Source: Peptostreptococcus faecalis
GTDB lineage: Bacteria > Bacillota > Clostridia > Peptostreptococcales > Peptostreptococcaceae
NCBI RefSeq assembly: GCF_900240845.1
Contig: NZ_OERU01000001.1
Span: 1,013,079 to 1,077,078 of the forward strand
Direction of reading: 5' to 3'
Length of the DNA stretch: 64,000 nt
Shown: one piece after another, positions 1 to 9,232 of the stretch
Layout: each line of letters begins with the position of its first letter
How positions within the stretch are numbered: position 1 is the first letter of the stretch
Translations under genes and position numbers: made by a program
The notes under the pieces: model-generated
Seen by the model: the letters and a program-made list of their open reading frames with translations, nothing else
Told to the model about the DNA's origin: nothing
Database searches by the model: none

Positions 1-1244
1 ATGTAATTGGATATAACCCCATGCCCCATAACATCTGCCACAATAAAAACTATTTTTTCTCCCATATCTATTGCATGATAAAAATCTCCTCCTACAACTT
101 TCGCAGATTCCCTATAGAAGAAAAACTCACTATTTTGATATTTTTTGATATTATCATCACTCATTATTAACTCTCTTTGTACTTTTAATAGTGATAGTTC
201 ATTATCAATATCTTTTTGTTTTTTTTCTTCATTTGAATATTCATACGATTGTATGCTAAGTGACACTTGCCTTGCCAATACAGATACTGTGCTTTCATCG
301 TCTGTTGAAAAATCATCTCCGCCAACACACATAATCATTAAGGCAGTTTTTGAGTCTATTAAATATTTAAAAAATAAATATTTTTTTACATTTTTTCCAT
401 TTGGCAATACTATATCTGCATCGTTATTAAATTCTGATACTCTACTAGAATTCATTACCATTGGCATTAATGAGTTTAAATTATTTATCATGTGAAATGG
501 TTCTGATATACTAACTTTTTGCCCCTGTACTTCACCTTTTTTGCCTACATTATACACATTCATTAGCGCATACTCACTATTTGTATTTTCAACTAAAATA
601 GATGTCATTTTTTTAAGATAGTAAAACATATCTTCTGTTGAATACAAACGTCTAGAGGCTTTGTTTAAATTGGTCAACGAATTTCTTAATTTATTTATCA
701 GATTTTTTATACCATTATTTTTTTCCGTAATCGAAATAGACAGCGACATCAAAGAAGCTACCTGTGATATGAAATCTATATCATCATTATCTAATGTATC
801 ATCTTCATCCAGATAACAAGTCATGAATCCTACAGTTTTATTATTAATAATAAAAGGAAATACAGCCCTTCCCTTATAACCTTCATTAATAGCTAGAAGA
901 GACTCTCCTTTTGCAGTTTCGTCATTAGAAACATCTTCTATTACTATTATTTTACCTTCATCAACTGCTTTATGAATATACTCTGGATAAACATTAAAGT
1001 CTATCTTAGATCCATGCTCTTCGTTCTTAGGAAATATTTTAGGTATGTAATCTAAAGTTGCAGAACACACCAAATGAGCATAATTATAATCATTTCCATA
1101 AAATAAATTAACACATGCTTTAGTAGGATCTACAACATTTAGCATCGTGTTAATAATTGAATCTTTTATATCAAAAAAATTGTCTGATTCAGTAACTAAC
1201 TTAGTTATCTCAACTAGGTTTTTCATTTTTTCTACATAACTCAT
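1..1244 (-). CDS. GAF-domain PP2C-type (SpoIIE/RsbU-like) phosphatase, C-terminus cut by the window edge
   Basis: A leftward frame is open from an ATG at 1244 to the window edge, giving 414 codons without a stop. Residues about 10-150 and 190-310 look like two GAF sensor domains, followed by a charged helical linker and the start of a PPM/SpoIIE catalytic domain. The motifs VVGGDFYH and DVMGHG near the edge match the metal-binding motifs of RsbU/SpoIIE serine phosphatases (usual form GGDxYD; here the last Asp is His). Such proteins dephosphorylate anti-anti-sigma factors or related partners in response to a signal. The ATG follows GGGGGGATATT, a strong ribosome site. No signal peptide or membrane segment is seen, so it should be cytoplasmic. 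The partner is not visible here. Confidence 0.85.
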   Translation of the reverse strand, partial: MSYVEKMKNLVEITKLVTESDNFFDIKDSIINTMLNVVDPTKACVNLFYGNDYNYAHLVCSATLDYIPKIFPKNEEHGSKIDFNVYPEYIHKAVDEGKIIVIEDVSNDETAKGESLLAINEGYKGRAVFPFIINNKTVGFMTCYLDEDDTLDNDDIDFISQVASLMSLSISITEKNNGIKNLINKLRNSLTNLNKASRRLYSTEDMFYYLKKMTSILVENTNSEYALMNVYNVGKKGEVQGQKVSISEPFHMINNLNSLMPMVMNSSRVSEFNNDADIVLPNGKNVKKYLFFKYLIDSKTALMIMCVGGDDFSTDDESTVSVLARQVSLSIQSYEYSNEEKKQKDIDNELSLLKVQRELIMSDDNIKKYQNSEFFFYRESAKVVGGDFYHAIDMGEKIVFIVADVMGHGVISNY

Positions 1245-1276
1245 AATATCCCCCCAAACTTAAGCCTTTATATAAT

Positions 1277-1282
1277 ATTATA
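1277..1282 (-). promoter_or_regulatory. Possible -10 box for the GAF/phosphatase gene
   Basis: The leftward strand reads TATAAT about 33 bases before the ATG at 1244. No convincing -35 box stands 17 bases upstream, so this is a suggestion only. Confidence 0.3.
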
Positions 1283-1434
1283 CTATGTAATTTAAGATTT
1301 TCATACAAAGAAAACAATTTAAGATCATTTTATTTTTAAGGTTTAATATTTAGCCCAAGATCTCAATTATTTTAATTATTTAATGTTATTGCTCTCCAAA
1401 ATGTCTGAATAATAAGAATTTTTATTTAAATCAC

Positions 1435-1463
1435 TGGATTATTTTAATTATTTATTGTATAAT
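1435..1463 (+). promoter_or_regulatory. Promoter of the small hypothetical gene
   Basis: TATAAT at 1458-1463 lies 17 bases after a weak -35 (TGGATT, 1435-1440) and just ahead of the ribosome site AGAGGTGA at 1470-1477. Confidence 0.45.
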
Positions 1464-1482
1464 ATAAATAGAGGTGATTCAG

Positions 1483-1950
1483 ATGCAATTTTTGCAATTG
1501 GATTTAGACGTTCGTTACAAAATCTATACTCAGACAAAAAAAACACTTAGAAAGTATCAAAAAGGTATTATTTCTGGAAAGTTAACCCCGGAGAAATTTG
1601 TCGATAACATGTTAAAAGATACATTAATTGAAGATATTTTGAAAAGTATAAATGTTTCTTCTGATAGTTTTAAAGACACTTACAGAGACTATGTTGAAAC
1701 ATTAATTTCTATTCAAAATGAAAATTTATTGAGCAATAAGCGAAAATTTCAAAAAAACTACTCAAAAAAAGTTGACTATACAAGTATCTTTAAACTAAAT
1801 GAACTCTTAAACGACAACGGCTATGATTTATCTATTCCTTCTAAGTATTTAACACAGTCTGATATAGATTCTATTGTGAAGTTCATTACTACGGGAAATA
1901 TTGATTTAGGTGATGAAAAAATTTACAATTATGTTAACAAAAAAATATAA
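1483..1950 (+). CDS. Hypothetical basic helical protein, 155 aa
   Basis: I do not recognise this family. The protein is Lys-rich, appears mainly helical, and has no signal peptide, membrane segment or cysteine motif, so it is probably cytoplasmic. A GTG at 1474 would add three residues, but it lies inside the ribosome site AGAGGTGA; the ATG at 1483 is correctly spaced from that site and is preferred. It has its own promoter and ends inside a terminator shared with the convergent flavoprotein gene, so it is a single-gene unit. No role can be inferred from its neighbours. Confidence 0.75.
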   Translation: MQFLQLDLDVRYKIYTQTKKTLRKYQKGIISGKLTPEKFVDNMLKDTLIEDILKSINVSSDSFKDTYRDYVETLISIQNENLLSNKRKFQKNYSKKVDYTSIFKLNELLNDNGYDLSIPSKYLTQSDIDSIVKFITTGNIDLGDEKIYNYVNKKI

Positions 1951-1975
1951 AGGGAGAAACCCTTTATATTTTTTT
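1941..1975. terminator. Bidirectional rho-independent terminator
   Basis: An 11-bp perfect stem (1944-1954 with 1960-1970), loop AGAAA, flanked by A and T runs. It serves the convergent genes ending at 1950 and 1994; the stop codon of the plus-strand gene lies in the left arm. Confidence 0.9.
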
Positions 1976-1993
1976 GCTAAAATTAATTTTTCA

Positions 1994-3235
1994 TTACTTT
2001 TCTGAAGATGCGTTTATTCCTGCTAAATACCCTGTTGAAAATGCTACCTGCAAATTATAACCACCTGTAAAAGCATCTACATCTATAACTTCACCTGAAA
2101 AATATAGACCATTTATAAACTTCGACTCCATTGTGCTTGGATTAATCTCTTTTACTACAATTCCTCCAGATGTAACAATAGCTTCTTCTATTGGTCTCAA
2201 TTTCACTACATCAAAATTAATATTTTTTAATAAATCTACTAGATTTTTACGCTCAACTTTTGTAATTTGATGAACTAATTTATTTTTATCTATACCAGAA
2301 ATTTCTATTACAAAATCTATTATTTTTTTTGGCAGCAATTCTCCTAATGATTTTTCAAAAGTCTTATTCATATTTTTTGCAAAATCCCTCTGGATTCTCA
2401 TGTCTAGCTTTTCATGCGAAAGTGCTGGTTTAAGGTCTAAAGATATACTACATTTATCATTTTTTTCATCATCAATATAGCAGCTTGCTGATTTAATAAC
2501 AGGTCCATCTATACCATAATTTCTAAACTCTAATTCACCAAAATCTTCATATATTTTTTTATTATTTTTATATAAATTAATAGAAATATTTCTCAAATTT
2601 AAACCAACTAACTCACCAGGTATTTTTTTATCTACCTCAATTCCGACTAGAGAAGCCTTTAGTTTTGATACCGTATGACCACATTGCTTGGCAAATTTAT
2701 ATCCATCTCCTGTAGAGCCTGTTAGAGGATAACTTACTCCACCAGTTGCTATTATCACTGAATCTGCCGCAATATGTTTCCCATTCTCTGTGATAATTCC
2801 ACAGGCACTATTTGTATTTTCATCTAAAACTATCTTCTTAACGGACGTATTTAGATATACCTTCACACCTTCTTTATTTAACATTCTATCTAAAGTTTTC
2901 ACTACATCAATTGCCTTGTCTGACTTTGGAAAAACTCTGTTCCCTCTTTCAACTTTAATTTCTAAACCGTGCTCTTTAAGAACATTCATAACATCTTCAT
3001 TGGAAAAAGAATAGATAGAGCTATACATAAAATTACCATTTTTGTATATATTTTTTATAATACTTTCTATATCCGACGCATTGCATATATTACATCTTCC
3101 CTTGCCTGTTATTCTTAGTTTCTTTCCTATCATGCTATTTTTTTCTATCAAAATTACATCTGCACCTGACTTCGATGCAAAATATGAAGCAAATATACCT
3201 GCCGGTCCTGCTCCTACAACTACTACTTTTTTCAT
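1994..3235 (-). CDS. BaiN/HI0933-family NAD(P)/FAD-dependent flavoprotein
   Basis: A 413-residue flavoprotein of the HI0933/YhiN/BaiN family. The N-terminus has the dinucleotide-binding motif GAGPAG (8-13), then the family signature GKKLRITGKGRCN (about residues 38-50). The second FAD motif, IATGGVSYPLTGSTGDG, lies in the middle, and the C-terminus carries the family motif TGGYNLQVAFSTG. Length and motifs are complete. Family members include the bile-acid reductase BaiN, but most are uncharacterised, so the substrate is unknown. It lies 21 bases downstream of the HAD gene at 3257-4069 on the same strand and is probably cotranscribed with it. Cytoplasmic. Confidence 0.88.
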   Translation of the reverse strand: MKKVVVVGAGPAGIFASYFASKSGADVILIEKNSMIGKKLRITGKGRCNICNASDIESIIKNIYKNGNFMYSSIYSFSNEDVMNVLKEHGLEIKVERGNRVFPKSDKAIDVVKTLDRMLNKEGVKVYLNTSVKKIVLDENTNSACGIITENGKHIAADSVIIATGGVSYPLTGSTGDGYKFAKQCGHTVSKLKASLVGIEVDKKIPGELVGLNLRNISINLYKNNKKIYEDFGELEFRNYGIDGPVIKSASCYIDDEKNDKCSISLDLKPALSHEKLDMRIQRDFAKNMNKTFEKSLGELLPKKIIDFVIEISGIDKNKLVHQITKVERKNLVDLLKNINFDVVKLRPIEEAIVTSGGIVVKEINPSTMESKFINGLYFSGEVIDVDAFTGGYNLQVAFSTGYLAGINASSEK

Positions 3236-3256
3236 TTTATATGTTCCCCTTTAATA

Positions 3257-4069
3257 TTAGTCAATCCATCCGAAATGCTTGCATGCATATTCTATTCCAC
3301 CATCATCTGCATCTTTAGTTACAAAATCTGCAATATCCTTTAACTCATTTACTGCATTTCCCATAGCTATACAAGTCCATTCAGGTTTAAACATTTTTAT
3401 ATCATTTGTGTTATCGCCAAATACTACGATATCCTTGTCTTCTATTCCCATTATTTCCTTTATTCTATTTATTCCTATGGATTTATCATCTTGTTCTATT
3501 ATAATATAATTTTTATGATATCTTGTATATGTAACATTTTTCAGCTTTTCTATATCCTTTTCTTGATCCACATTTAAGTATGCAAAGCCTTTGTATATTT
3601 TTTCTATTTTTCTTATATCTAAGTTTGGTTCTATTTTTGTCTGCATATAATTTTTAATTTTCACTATACCGCTCATAGCATTTGGAAAAACTTCATTTTT
3701 TGTATACCAAATTCTCTCATCAGCAAGACTAACACTCCAAGGAATTTTTCTATAATTAAATTCATCTATTATATCTACCATCATTTCCTTATCTAGAGGT
3801 TTTATTTCAGCTTTACCGTCTATAACTATCCCATTTCCACCATCGGTAACCATGTTTGATATTCCAAATTTTTCACAAAAATCTTTTGCCATAACATGCA
3901 TTCTACCTGTTGCTATACTTATGAAATGTCCTCTTTCTTTTAATTTAAAGAGAGTTCTCTCAGTAGATAACGGTATCTGTCTTTGCGGTCCTACTGCTAA
4001 TGTACCATCTATATCAAAGAAAAAATATTTTTTATCCTTCACATTTATTATTTCAATGCTATAATGCAT
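3257..4069 (-). CDS. Cof-type HAD-IIB family phosphatase
   Basis: A 270-residue haloacid dehalogenase-superfamily hydrolase. Motif I is DIDGT at 19-23, with the nucleophile Asp19 and the acid/base Asp21. Motif II is the SIATGR segment. Motif IV is VFGDNTND near residue 217, followed by AMGNA, which is characteristic of Cof/IIB proteins that dephosphorylate sugar phosphates or flavin precursors. The ATG follows AAGGAG at 6 bases. It has its own extended -10 promoter downstream of the hpt terminator and reads into the flavoprotein gene. Substrate not predictable. Confidence 0.88.
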   Translation of the reverse strand: MHYSIEIINVKDKKYFFFDIDGTLAVGPQRQIPLSTERTLFKLKERGHFISIATGRMHVMAKDFCEKFGISNMVTDGGNGIVIDGKAEIKPLDKEMMVDIIDEFNYRKIPWSVSLADERIWYTKNEVFPNAMSGIVKIKNYMQTKIEPNLDIRKIEKIYKGFAYLNVDQEKDIEKLKNVTYTRYHKNYIIIEQDDKSIGINRIKEIMGIEDKDIVVFGDNTNDIKMFKPEWTCIAMGNAVNELKDIADFVTKDADDGGIEYACKHFGWID

Positions 4070-4122
4070 CTACTTCTCCTTATATTTTAATATTATTAAT
4101 AATATCCCTACTAAATAATTCT

Positions 4123-4131
4123 ATTATATCA
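4123..4131 (-). promoter_or_regulatory. Extended -10 promoter for the HAD/flavoprotein pair
   Basis: The leftward strand reads TGATATAAT, a TGn-extended -10, about 54 bases before the ATG at 4069 and just past the hpt terminator. Confidence 0.5.
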
Positions 4132-4187
4132 TAAAAAGAGATTGCTATTACTAAATACTATACGTATTTGCTCGCAATCTCTTTTAT
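4132..4187 (-). terminator. Terminator of hpt
   Basis: Arms 4134-4145 and 4174-4185 (AAAAGAGATTGC with its complement) pair perfectly. The 28-base loop can fold into a small inner hairpin. A U run follows in the leftward transcript. Confidence 0.8.
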
Positions 4188-4202
4188 CATTTAATAAATA
4201 TT

Positions 4203-4727
4203 TTACACGTCTTCAACTATACCTATATATGGCAAGTTTCTAAATTTTTCAGCGTAGTCTACACCATATCCTACTATAAATTTGTCTTCTATTTCAAATC
4301 CTATATAATCTACTCCTATTTCAACTTTTCTTCTACTCGGTTTATCAAGTAATGTACATAATTTTAAGCTCTTAGGATTTCTTGTAAGCAGTGTATCATA
4401 AAGATTTCTCAAAGTAGCACCTGAATCGATTATGTCTTCTACAATTAATACATTTTTGCCTTCAATATCTACATCTAAATCCTTCAAAATCTTAACTGTA
4501 CCCGAAGAAGTTGTTCCGCTACCATAGCTTGAAACACTCATGAAATCTATATTTACATCTAAATCAATCTTTCTCATCAAGTCAGCTACAAATACACAAG
4601 CTCCCTTTAATATTCCAACAAGAAGTATTTCTTCACCCTTGTAGTCACTCTCAATTTTTTTAGCTAATTCTTCTACTTTTGCATCTATATCTTTTTCACT
4701 ATATAATACGTCTGTCAATTTGTACAT
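4203..4727 (-). CDS. hpt: Hypoxanthine phosphoribosyltransferase
   Basis: A 174-residue purine salvage enzyme converting hypoxanthine (and usually guanine) plus PRPP to IMP (GMP). The PRPP-binding motif VLIVEDIIDSGAT lies at about 93-105. The flexible-loop segment SSYGSGTTSSG and the purine-binding region with DYIGFEIEDKFIVGYG are complete. A TTG at 4739 would add four residues, but GGAG at 4737-4734 sits six bases before the ATG at 4727, so that ATG is taken as the start. It follows asnA by 34 bases on the same strand and ends in its own terminator. Cytoplasmic. Confidence 0.95.
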   Translation of the reverse strand: MYKLTDVLYSEKDIDAKVEELAKKIESDYKGEEILLVGILKGACVFVADLMRKIDLDVNIDFMSVSSYGSGTTSSGTVKILKDLDVDIEGKNVLIVEDIIDSGATLRNLYDTLLTRNPKSLKLCTLLDKPSRRKVEIGVDYIGFEIEDKFIVGYGVDYAEKFRNLPYIGIVEDV

Positions 4728-4761
4728 TTCTTTCTCCAATCATATTTTCGTTTTTTATTTT

Positions 4762-5766
4762 TTACAACAGGTGTATTCCTGCTTCATTACATTCTTTAAT
4801 CATACCCTTAGGCCAAACACCTACTTGAACCTCACCTATATGAGCTTTTCTTAAGAAGAACAAACAAATTCTAGATTGTCCTATTCCTCCTCCAATAGTA
4901 TATGGTAATTCTCCATTTAGTAAGTCCCTATGATAATCAAACTGAACTCTATCTTCTGCACCAGCAATCTTCAATTGCGAATCTAAAGTTTCTTCATCAA
5001 CTCTCACTCCCATAGAAGATAATTCAATTACATCGTCTAGCACAGGGTTGTAAAAAAGGAAATCTCCATTTAAATTCCAATCATCGTAGTCAGGAGATCT
5101 TCCATCGTGCTTTTCTCCAGATTCTAAGGTTTTTCCTATTCCAGTAAGAAATACTGCCTTATGTCTTTTTACAATTTCTTTTTCTCTCATCTTTGGTTCT
5201 AAATGAGGCCACTCATCTTCCAATTCTTGTGAAGATACAAAGGTAATTTCATCTGGAAGCAATGGTGTAAATTGAGGATATAAATTCACTATATATTCAT
5301 CAGTTCTTTTAAAAACACCAAATATTTTTTTTACAATCCATTCTAGCTTTTCATAATTTCTATCTTCTTTATCTATATGATATTCCCAATCCCATTGGTC
5401 TACATATAGAGAATGTAAATTATCTAGTTCTTCATCTTTTCTTATCGCATTCATATCGGTATAAATACCTTTATTAACAGGTATTTTATATTTTTTTATA
5501 GCCATCCTCTTCCACTTAGCTAGAGAATGTACTATTTCAGCCTTTTTATTTATAAACGGAACATTAAAAGTTACCGGTGTCTCAATTCCATTTAAATTGT
5601 CATTTGTACCTGTTTCAGGCAAAACAAACAAAGGAGAAGAAACTCTTAGCAAATTTAATTCCTTACTTAGCTCTGTTTGAAAAAAATCTTTAAGATTTTT
5701 TATTGCAATTTGAGTTTCCAATATATCAAGGTCACTTTTATAGTTCTTTGGTATTATCATTACCAT
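4762..5766 (-). CDS. asnA: Aspartate-ammonia ligase (asparagine synthetase A)
   Basis: A 334-residue AsnA, which makes asparagine from aspartate, ammonia and ATP; the fold resembles a class II tRNA synthetase core. Family features visible are SPLFVLPETGTNDNLNG, the block YVDQWDWE, and the C-terminal YTIGGGIGQSRICLFFL. An upstream in-frame start at 5811 exists, but AGGAGGAAA directly precedes the ATG at 5766, which gives the usual AsnA length (E. coli 330). No T-box leader fits in the 77 bases after the preceding lipoprotein gene. Confidence 0.95.
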   Translation of the reverse strand: MVMIIPKNYKSDLDILETQIAIKNLKDFFQTELSKELNLLRVSSPLFVLPETGTNDNLNGIETPVTFNVPFINKKAEIVHSLAKWKRMAIKKYKIPVNKGIYTDMNAIRKDEELDNLHSLYVDQWDWEYHIDKEDRNYEKLEWIVKKIFGVFKRTDEYIVNLYPQFTPLLPDEITFVSSQELEDEWPHLEPKMREKEIVKRHKAVFLTGIGKTLESGEKHDGRSPDYDDWNLNGDFLFYNPVLDDVIELSSMGVRVDEETLDSQLKIAGAEDRVQFDYHRDLLNGELPYTIGGGIGQSRICLFFLRKAHIGEVQVGVWPKGMIKECNEAGIHLL

Positions 5767-5843
5767 GGTATTTCCTCCTAGTAAATCATTAGTGAACTTT
5801 TTTGAATACACTAATGTAATATATTTTTATTGTTTCTATACAG

Positions 5844-7031
5844 TTAATATACAATTTGATCTGGCATGACAACTTTAAAATTGCCAACACCTTCATATTT
5901 ATTTTCAAATGCAGAATATGTTTTGCATCTTACAAAAGATACTTTTTCAAGAAAATATGAGTTATATGCAGTGTTCAATTCCATTTTTTTACCGTTTAAG
6001 TTTATACCTAACTCAGTTGCAAATTTAATTAGAAATGACTCTGGATCCGCTGATGCAGAGCCTATTGTTCTCTCTATATTATAATTTGACTTATAAAATG
6101 CAGATACCTGTTGGTTTAATGTATCATAATCTTCTTTTAATCTAGATATTTGGTTAATTCCATATAATTTCATAATTAGCTGACTTGAATTTGGCTCAGA
6201 AAGCTCCGCTATATAAAACTTCTTATCTACCAATTTATTTATTAATACTTCATCCGTACCTTTATCAGTAGAATAAATATTTATTTTATTTCCGTATTTT
6301 TCTACCAATTCATCAACTTTATTAGAAACATAAGCCTTTTTTTGCTGCAAGCTATCTGACTCTGGAATTTTTATTTCTTCTACTGGCATATCCAATTTTT
6401 TTGATTCAGACTGTATGTTTTCAATAATTTTTTTTGTTTTTTCATCATTTAACTTATCTTCTCTTACAAAGTAGAAAAACTTCTCTGCTCCTAGCGATTT
6501 TGCCAATTCTGATATTTCTGCACCTCTGTCAGAATTATTTTTTGTTTTAAAGTTTAGATCAAATTCATTAATTAGCTCTTTATCATCTTCAGTTAATTGA
6601 GCTGATATAGTAATTATATCGTTTCTTTTTTCCTTTAATTCCTTTGCGTATGGAAGTATACCTTTTTTATTTGAAGACATTACGACTACATTAATACTCT
6701 TATCTTTTTCAATATCTTTAAATATTTTTTCTACATCCTTTTTGCTATTTTCATAATTAGAAGGCAATATAAAATGTTTGATCTCTGCTTTATATTTATC
6801 ATTTTTTTCTTTATTATAATCTTTCCATAGCTTTAATGATTTAGCAGAATCATAAGCTTTTTTATTATCATCTTCACTCTGCGTTATAATCGCAACCTTA
6901 GTATTTTTATCCTCATTTGCATCATTTATTTCGGTTTTTTTTCCGCCTTCATTGCTCCCGCTACATCCTACTAGTAATATACAAGAAAACAAAATAAGGA
7001 TTTTTTTTAAGTTATTAATCACTTTATTCAT
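5844..7031 (-). CDS. Lipoprotein with periplasmic-binding-like fold, DUF3798-like (paralogue 2)
   Basis: A 395-residue exported lipoprotein. Lipobox LLVGC places the acylated Cys at 23, and a polar Ser/Gly/Glu linker follows. The body alternates strands and helices (NVVVMSSNKKG, then IITISAQ) like a type I periplasmic binding protein; I associate it with the DUF3798 family, at moderate confidence. It is clearly a paralogue of the next gene upstream (7045-8157), with the same order of segments, and lies 13 bases from it. No permease or ATPase gene is adjacent, so a transport role is unproven. Anchored on the outer face of the membrane. Confidence 0.7.
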   Translation of the reverse strand: MNKVINNLKKILILFSCILLVGCSGSNEGGKKTEINDANEDKNTKVAIITQSEDDNKKAYDSAKSLKLWKDYNKEKNDKYKAEIKHFILPSNYENSKKDVEKIFKDIEKDKSINVVVMSSNKKGILPYAKELKEKRNDIITISAQLTEDDKELINEFDLNFKTKNNSDRGAEISELAKSLGAEKFFYFVREDKLNDEKTKKIIENIQSESKKLDMPVEEIKIPESDSLQQKKAYVSNKVDELVEKYGNKINIYSTDKGTDEVLINKLVDKKFYIAELSEPNSSQLIMKLYGINQISRLKEDYDTLNQQVSAFYKSNYNIERTIGSASADPESFLIKFATELGINLNGKKMELNTAYNSYFLEKVSFVRCKTYSAFENKYEGVGNFKVVMPDQIVY

Positions 7032-7044
7032 ATTCAGTTCCTCC

Positions 7045-8157
7045 TTAATATATTCTAGGATTTAGCTTAAGCTTTCGTACGTATCCAAATGAAGAATCAA
7101 TATATTCTGGTTTGATTTGCAAATTAAGCTTTTGATTTCCTCTATCAACAACAGATACATCTCTATAACATTCTTCAATCATATAGTTGTTTTCATACAT
7201 ATACTTAGCTATTTCAATAGAAATCTCTGCTGGCACACTTTTTCGTCCTTCAGAAATAGCTGCAATTTTATCGCTAATACCTTTATCAGATAATTTTTTT
7301 GAAACAAGTTCATCAAATTCTTCTCTAGTCAATTTTTCATATTCTTTTTTTAAGTTCATGACATCTGCGATTAGTTCACCATCATTATCAGAATTTAAAT
7401 TCGGAATTATATATTTATTTTCTATAGCTAATTTTAAAATTTCCTTTGAAAGAGTCTGATCAGAAGGATATAGAGCCAACCCTTCAGAACCTTCTACGCT
7501 AGCAATTTTTTTAACTTCTTCACTTATTTTACTACTATCATCTGCCTCTACTTCAACCTCAACAAATTTTATACCTTTTTTATCACAGTATAATTTCGCA
7601 TCTTGTATATCCATATACAAGTCAGAATTAGATTTGTCTTTATTCGTGTATAGATATACAAATGTTTTTGCGCTCATCTGTTTGGCTATAGTTACTGAAT
7701 TATAAGCATTATACTTTTTTTCAGACATAAATCCAACATCTAATGATTTATCTTTCATGATTTTGTTTATGGAATCAGTATCAAATTCTTCACTGTCACC
7801 TGCAATTGTTATTATCCCTGGTAATTTCGATTTAACTTTAGAAAAAACAGGCATTGATCCTTCTCTATCAGATGATAATATCAACACTTTTACACTTTTA
7901 TCAATGTTATCAGCTATAGCATTTACTTCCTTTTCACTAAATTTACCATCTTTTTTTGCCAAGTAATTAATTGCTATATCTTTATCATCCCTATATTTTT
8001 TATCAATATTTTGACCTTCAGGTAAATATACAGTTATCTCTGCTTTCTTATGAATTGAATTATCTGTGTTTGCATTTTTGTTCATACTTGAGCTACAAGC
8101 TGATATCGACATCAACACAGATAATAATAAAGCAGTAGCTGTTATTTTTTTGATCAT
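7045..8157 (-). CDS. Lipoprotein with periplasmic-binding-like fold, DUF3798-like (paralogue 1)
   Basis: A 370-residue lipoprotein, lipobox SISAC with Cys21, then a Ser/Asn linker. The segments KVLILSSDREG and IITIAGDSEEF align with VVVMSSNKKG and IITISAQLTED of the neighbouring paralogue, and both end in a Tyr. This suggests a tandem duplication that has since diverged widely. The fold resembles sugar-type or nucleoside-type binding lipoproteins, but the ligand is unknown. It lies 36 bases downstream of galE on the same strand and could be cotranscribed with it. The ATG follows AGGAGG. Confidence 0.7.
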   Translation of the reverse strand: MIKKITATALLLSVLMSISACSSSMNKNANTDNSIHKKAEITVYLPEGQNIDKKYRDDKDIAINYLAKKDGKFSEKEVNAIADNIDKSVKVLILSSDREGSMPVFSKVKSKLPGIITIAGDSEEFDTDSINKIMKDKSLDVGFMSEKKYNAYNSVTIAKQMSAKTFVYLYTNKDKSNSDLYMDIQDAKLYCDKKGIKFVEVEVEADDSSKISEEVKKIASVEGSEGLALYPSDQTLSKEILKLAIENKYIIPNLNSDNDGELIADVMNLKKEYEKLTREEFDELVSKKLSDKGISDKIAAISEGRKSVPAEISIEIAKYMYENNYMIEECYRDVSVVDRGNQKLNLQIKPEYIDSSFGYVRKLKLNPRIY

Positions 8158-8193
8158 AAAATCCTCCTAACACTATTTGCTTTTAACATACAA

Positions 8194-9216
8194 TTATTTT
8201 TCATACCCTTTCGGATTCATCTCTTGCCATCTCCATGAATCCGAACACATTTCAACAATGCTATGCTCGGCATACCAATTTAAAATAGTATTAGCTTTTG
8301 AAACATCCGCATAAGATACAGCCGCATCTCCAGCTCTTCTATCTGTAATTTTATAAGGAATTGACTTACCGCATGCTTTTGAAAAAGATTCTATCAACTC
8401 CATTACACTATATCCTCTTCCGGTACCTAAATTAAAATACTCAACGCCAACTTTATTATTTAGTAGCCTATCAATTGCTTTAAGATGACCTTTTGCTAAA
8501 TCCACTACATGTATATAGTCTCTTACCCCCGTACCATCTACAGTATCATAATCATTTCCATAAACGTTTAAATACGGTAGTTCACCAATAGCAACTTTAG
8601 TCAAATATGGCATAATGTTAGCTGGTATATCAGTACTTTCTTCTCCAATTAGTCCAGACTTATGGGCTCCGATTGGATTAAAATATCTAAGAATTATACT
8701 ATTGAATTTTTTATCGGAATTATATAAATCCTCTATTATATGTTCTCCCATTATTTTAGTATTTCCATATGGATTTGTTGTTTTTCTGATATGATCTTCT
8801 TTTACTGGAAGATTTTTTTCTTCTACATTTCCATAAACTGAAGCAGTTGAACTAAATACAAAGTTATTCACATTATATTTTTTCATAAGCTTAAGTGTGT
8901 TTAATAATGAGAACAAGTTGTTGTCATAATATTCAAGAGGTTTTTTTACAGAGTCCCCTACTGATTTATATGCTGCAAAATCAATAACAGCATCTATTTT
9001 ATTTTCCTTAAATACTTTTTCAAAATCATCGTCTCTAGTATCTAATTCATAAAACACTGGACTAACTGAAGTAATTTGTTCAATTCTCTTTATTGAAGTT
9101 GGGTAACTATTTGAAAAATTGTCAACTATTATTACGTTGTACCCATTTTTTATTAATTCAACTGCAGTGTGGCTGCCTATATAACCTGCTCCACCTGCTA
9201 GTAATATATTGTACAT
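8194..9216 (-). CDS. galE: UDP-glucose 4-epimerase
   Basis: A 340-residue extended short-chain dehydrogenase. The NAD motif GGAGYIG lies at 8-14, the conserved SST at 122-124, and the catalytic Tyr150 and Lys154 in NPYGNTK. The C-terminal LGTGRGYSVMELI and the DRRAGDAA segment are typical of GalE. It interconverts UDP-glucose and UDP-galactose, and possibly the N-acetyl forms, for surface polysaccharide. A longer frame starts at 9267, but the ATG at 9216 follows AGAGAGGA and gives the standard family length. The start lies 16 bases after the 58-residue gene, in the SPOR-cluster transcript. Confidence 0.93.
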   Translation of the reverse strand: MYNILLAGGAGYIGSHTAVELIKNGYNVIIVDNFSNSYPTSIKRIEQITSVSPVFYELDTRDDDFEKVFKENKIDAVIDFAAYKSVGDSVKKPLEYYDNNLFSLLNTLKLMKKYNVNNFVFSSTASVYGNVEEKNLPVKEDHIRKTTNPYGNTKIMGEHIIEDLYNSDKKFNSIILRYFNPIGAHKSGLIGEESTDIPANIMPYLTKVAIGELPYLNVYGNDYDTVDGTGVRDYIHVVDLAKGHLKAIDRLLNNKVGVEYFNLGTGRGYSVMELIESFSKACGKSIPYKITDRRAGDAAVSYADVSKANTILNWYAEHSIVEMCSDSWRWQEMNPKGYEK

Positions 9217-9232
9217 AAAATAATCATCCTCT

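Noticed and set aside
5767-5843. T-box leader ahead of asnA, or ahead of hisS/aspS.
   Set aside because: The gap here is 77 bases, hisS overlaps hemZ, and aspS follows hisS by 23 bases, so no leader fits, and no T-box core sequence was seen.
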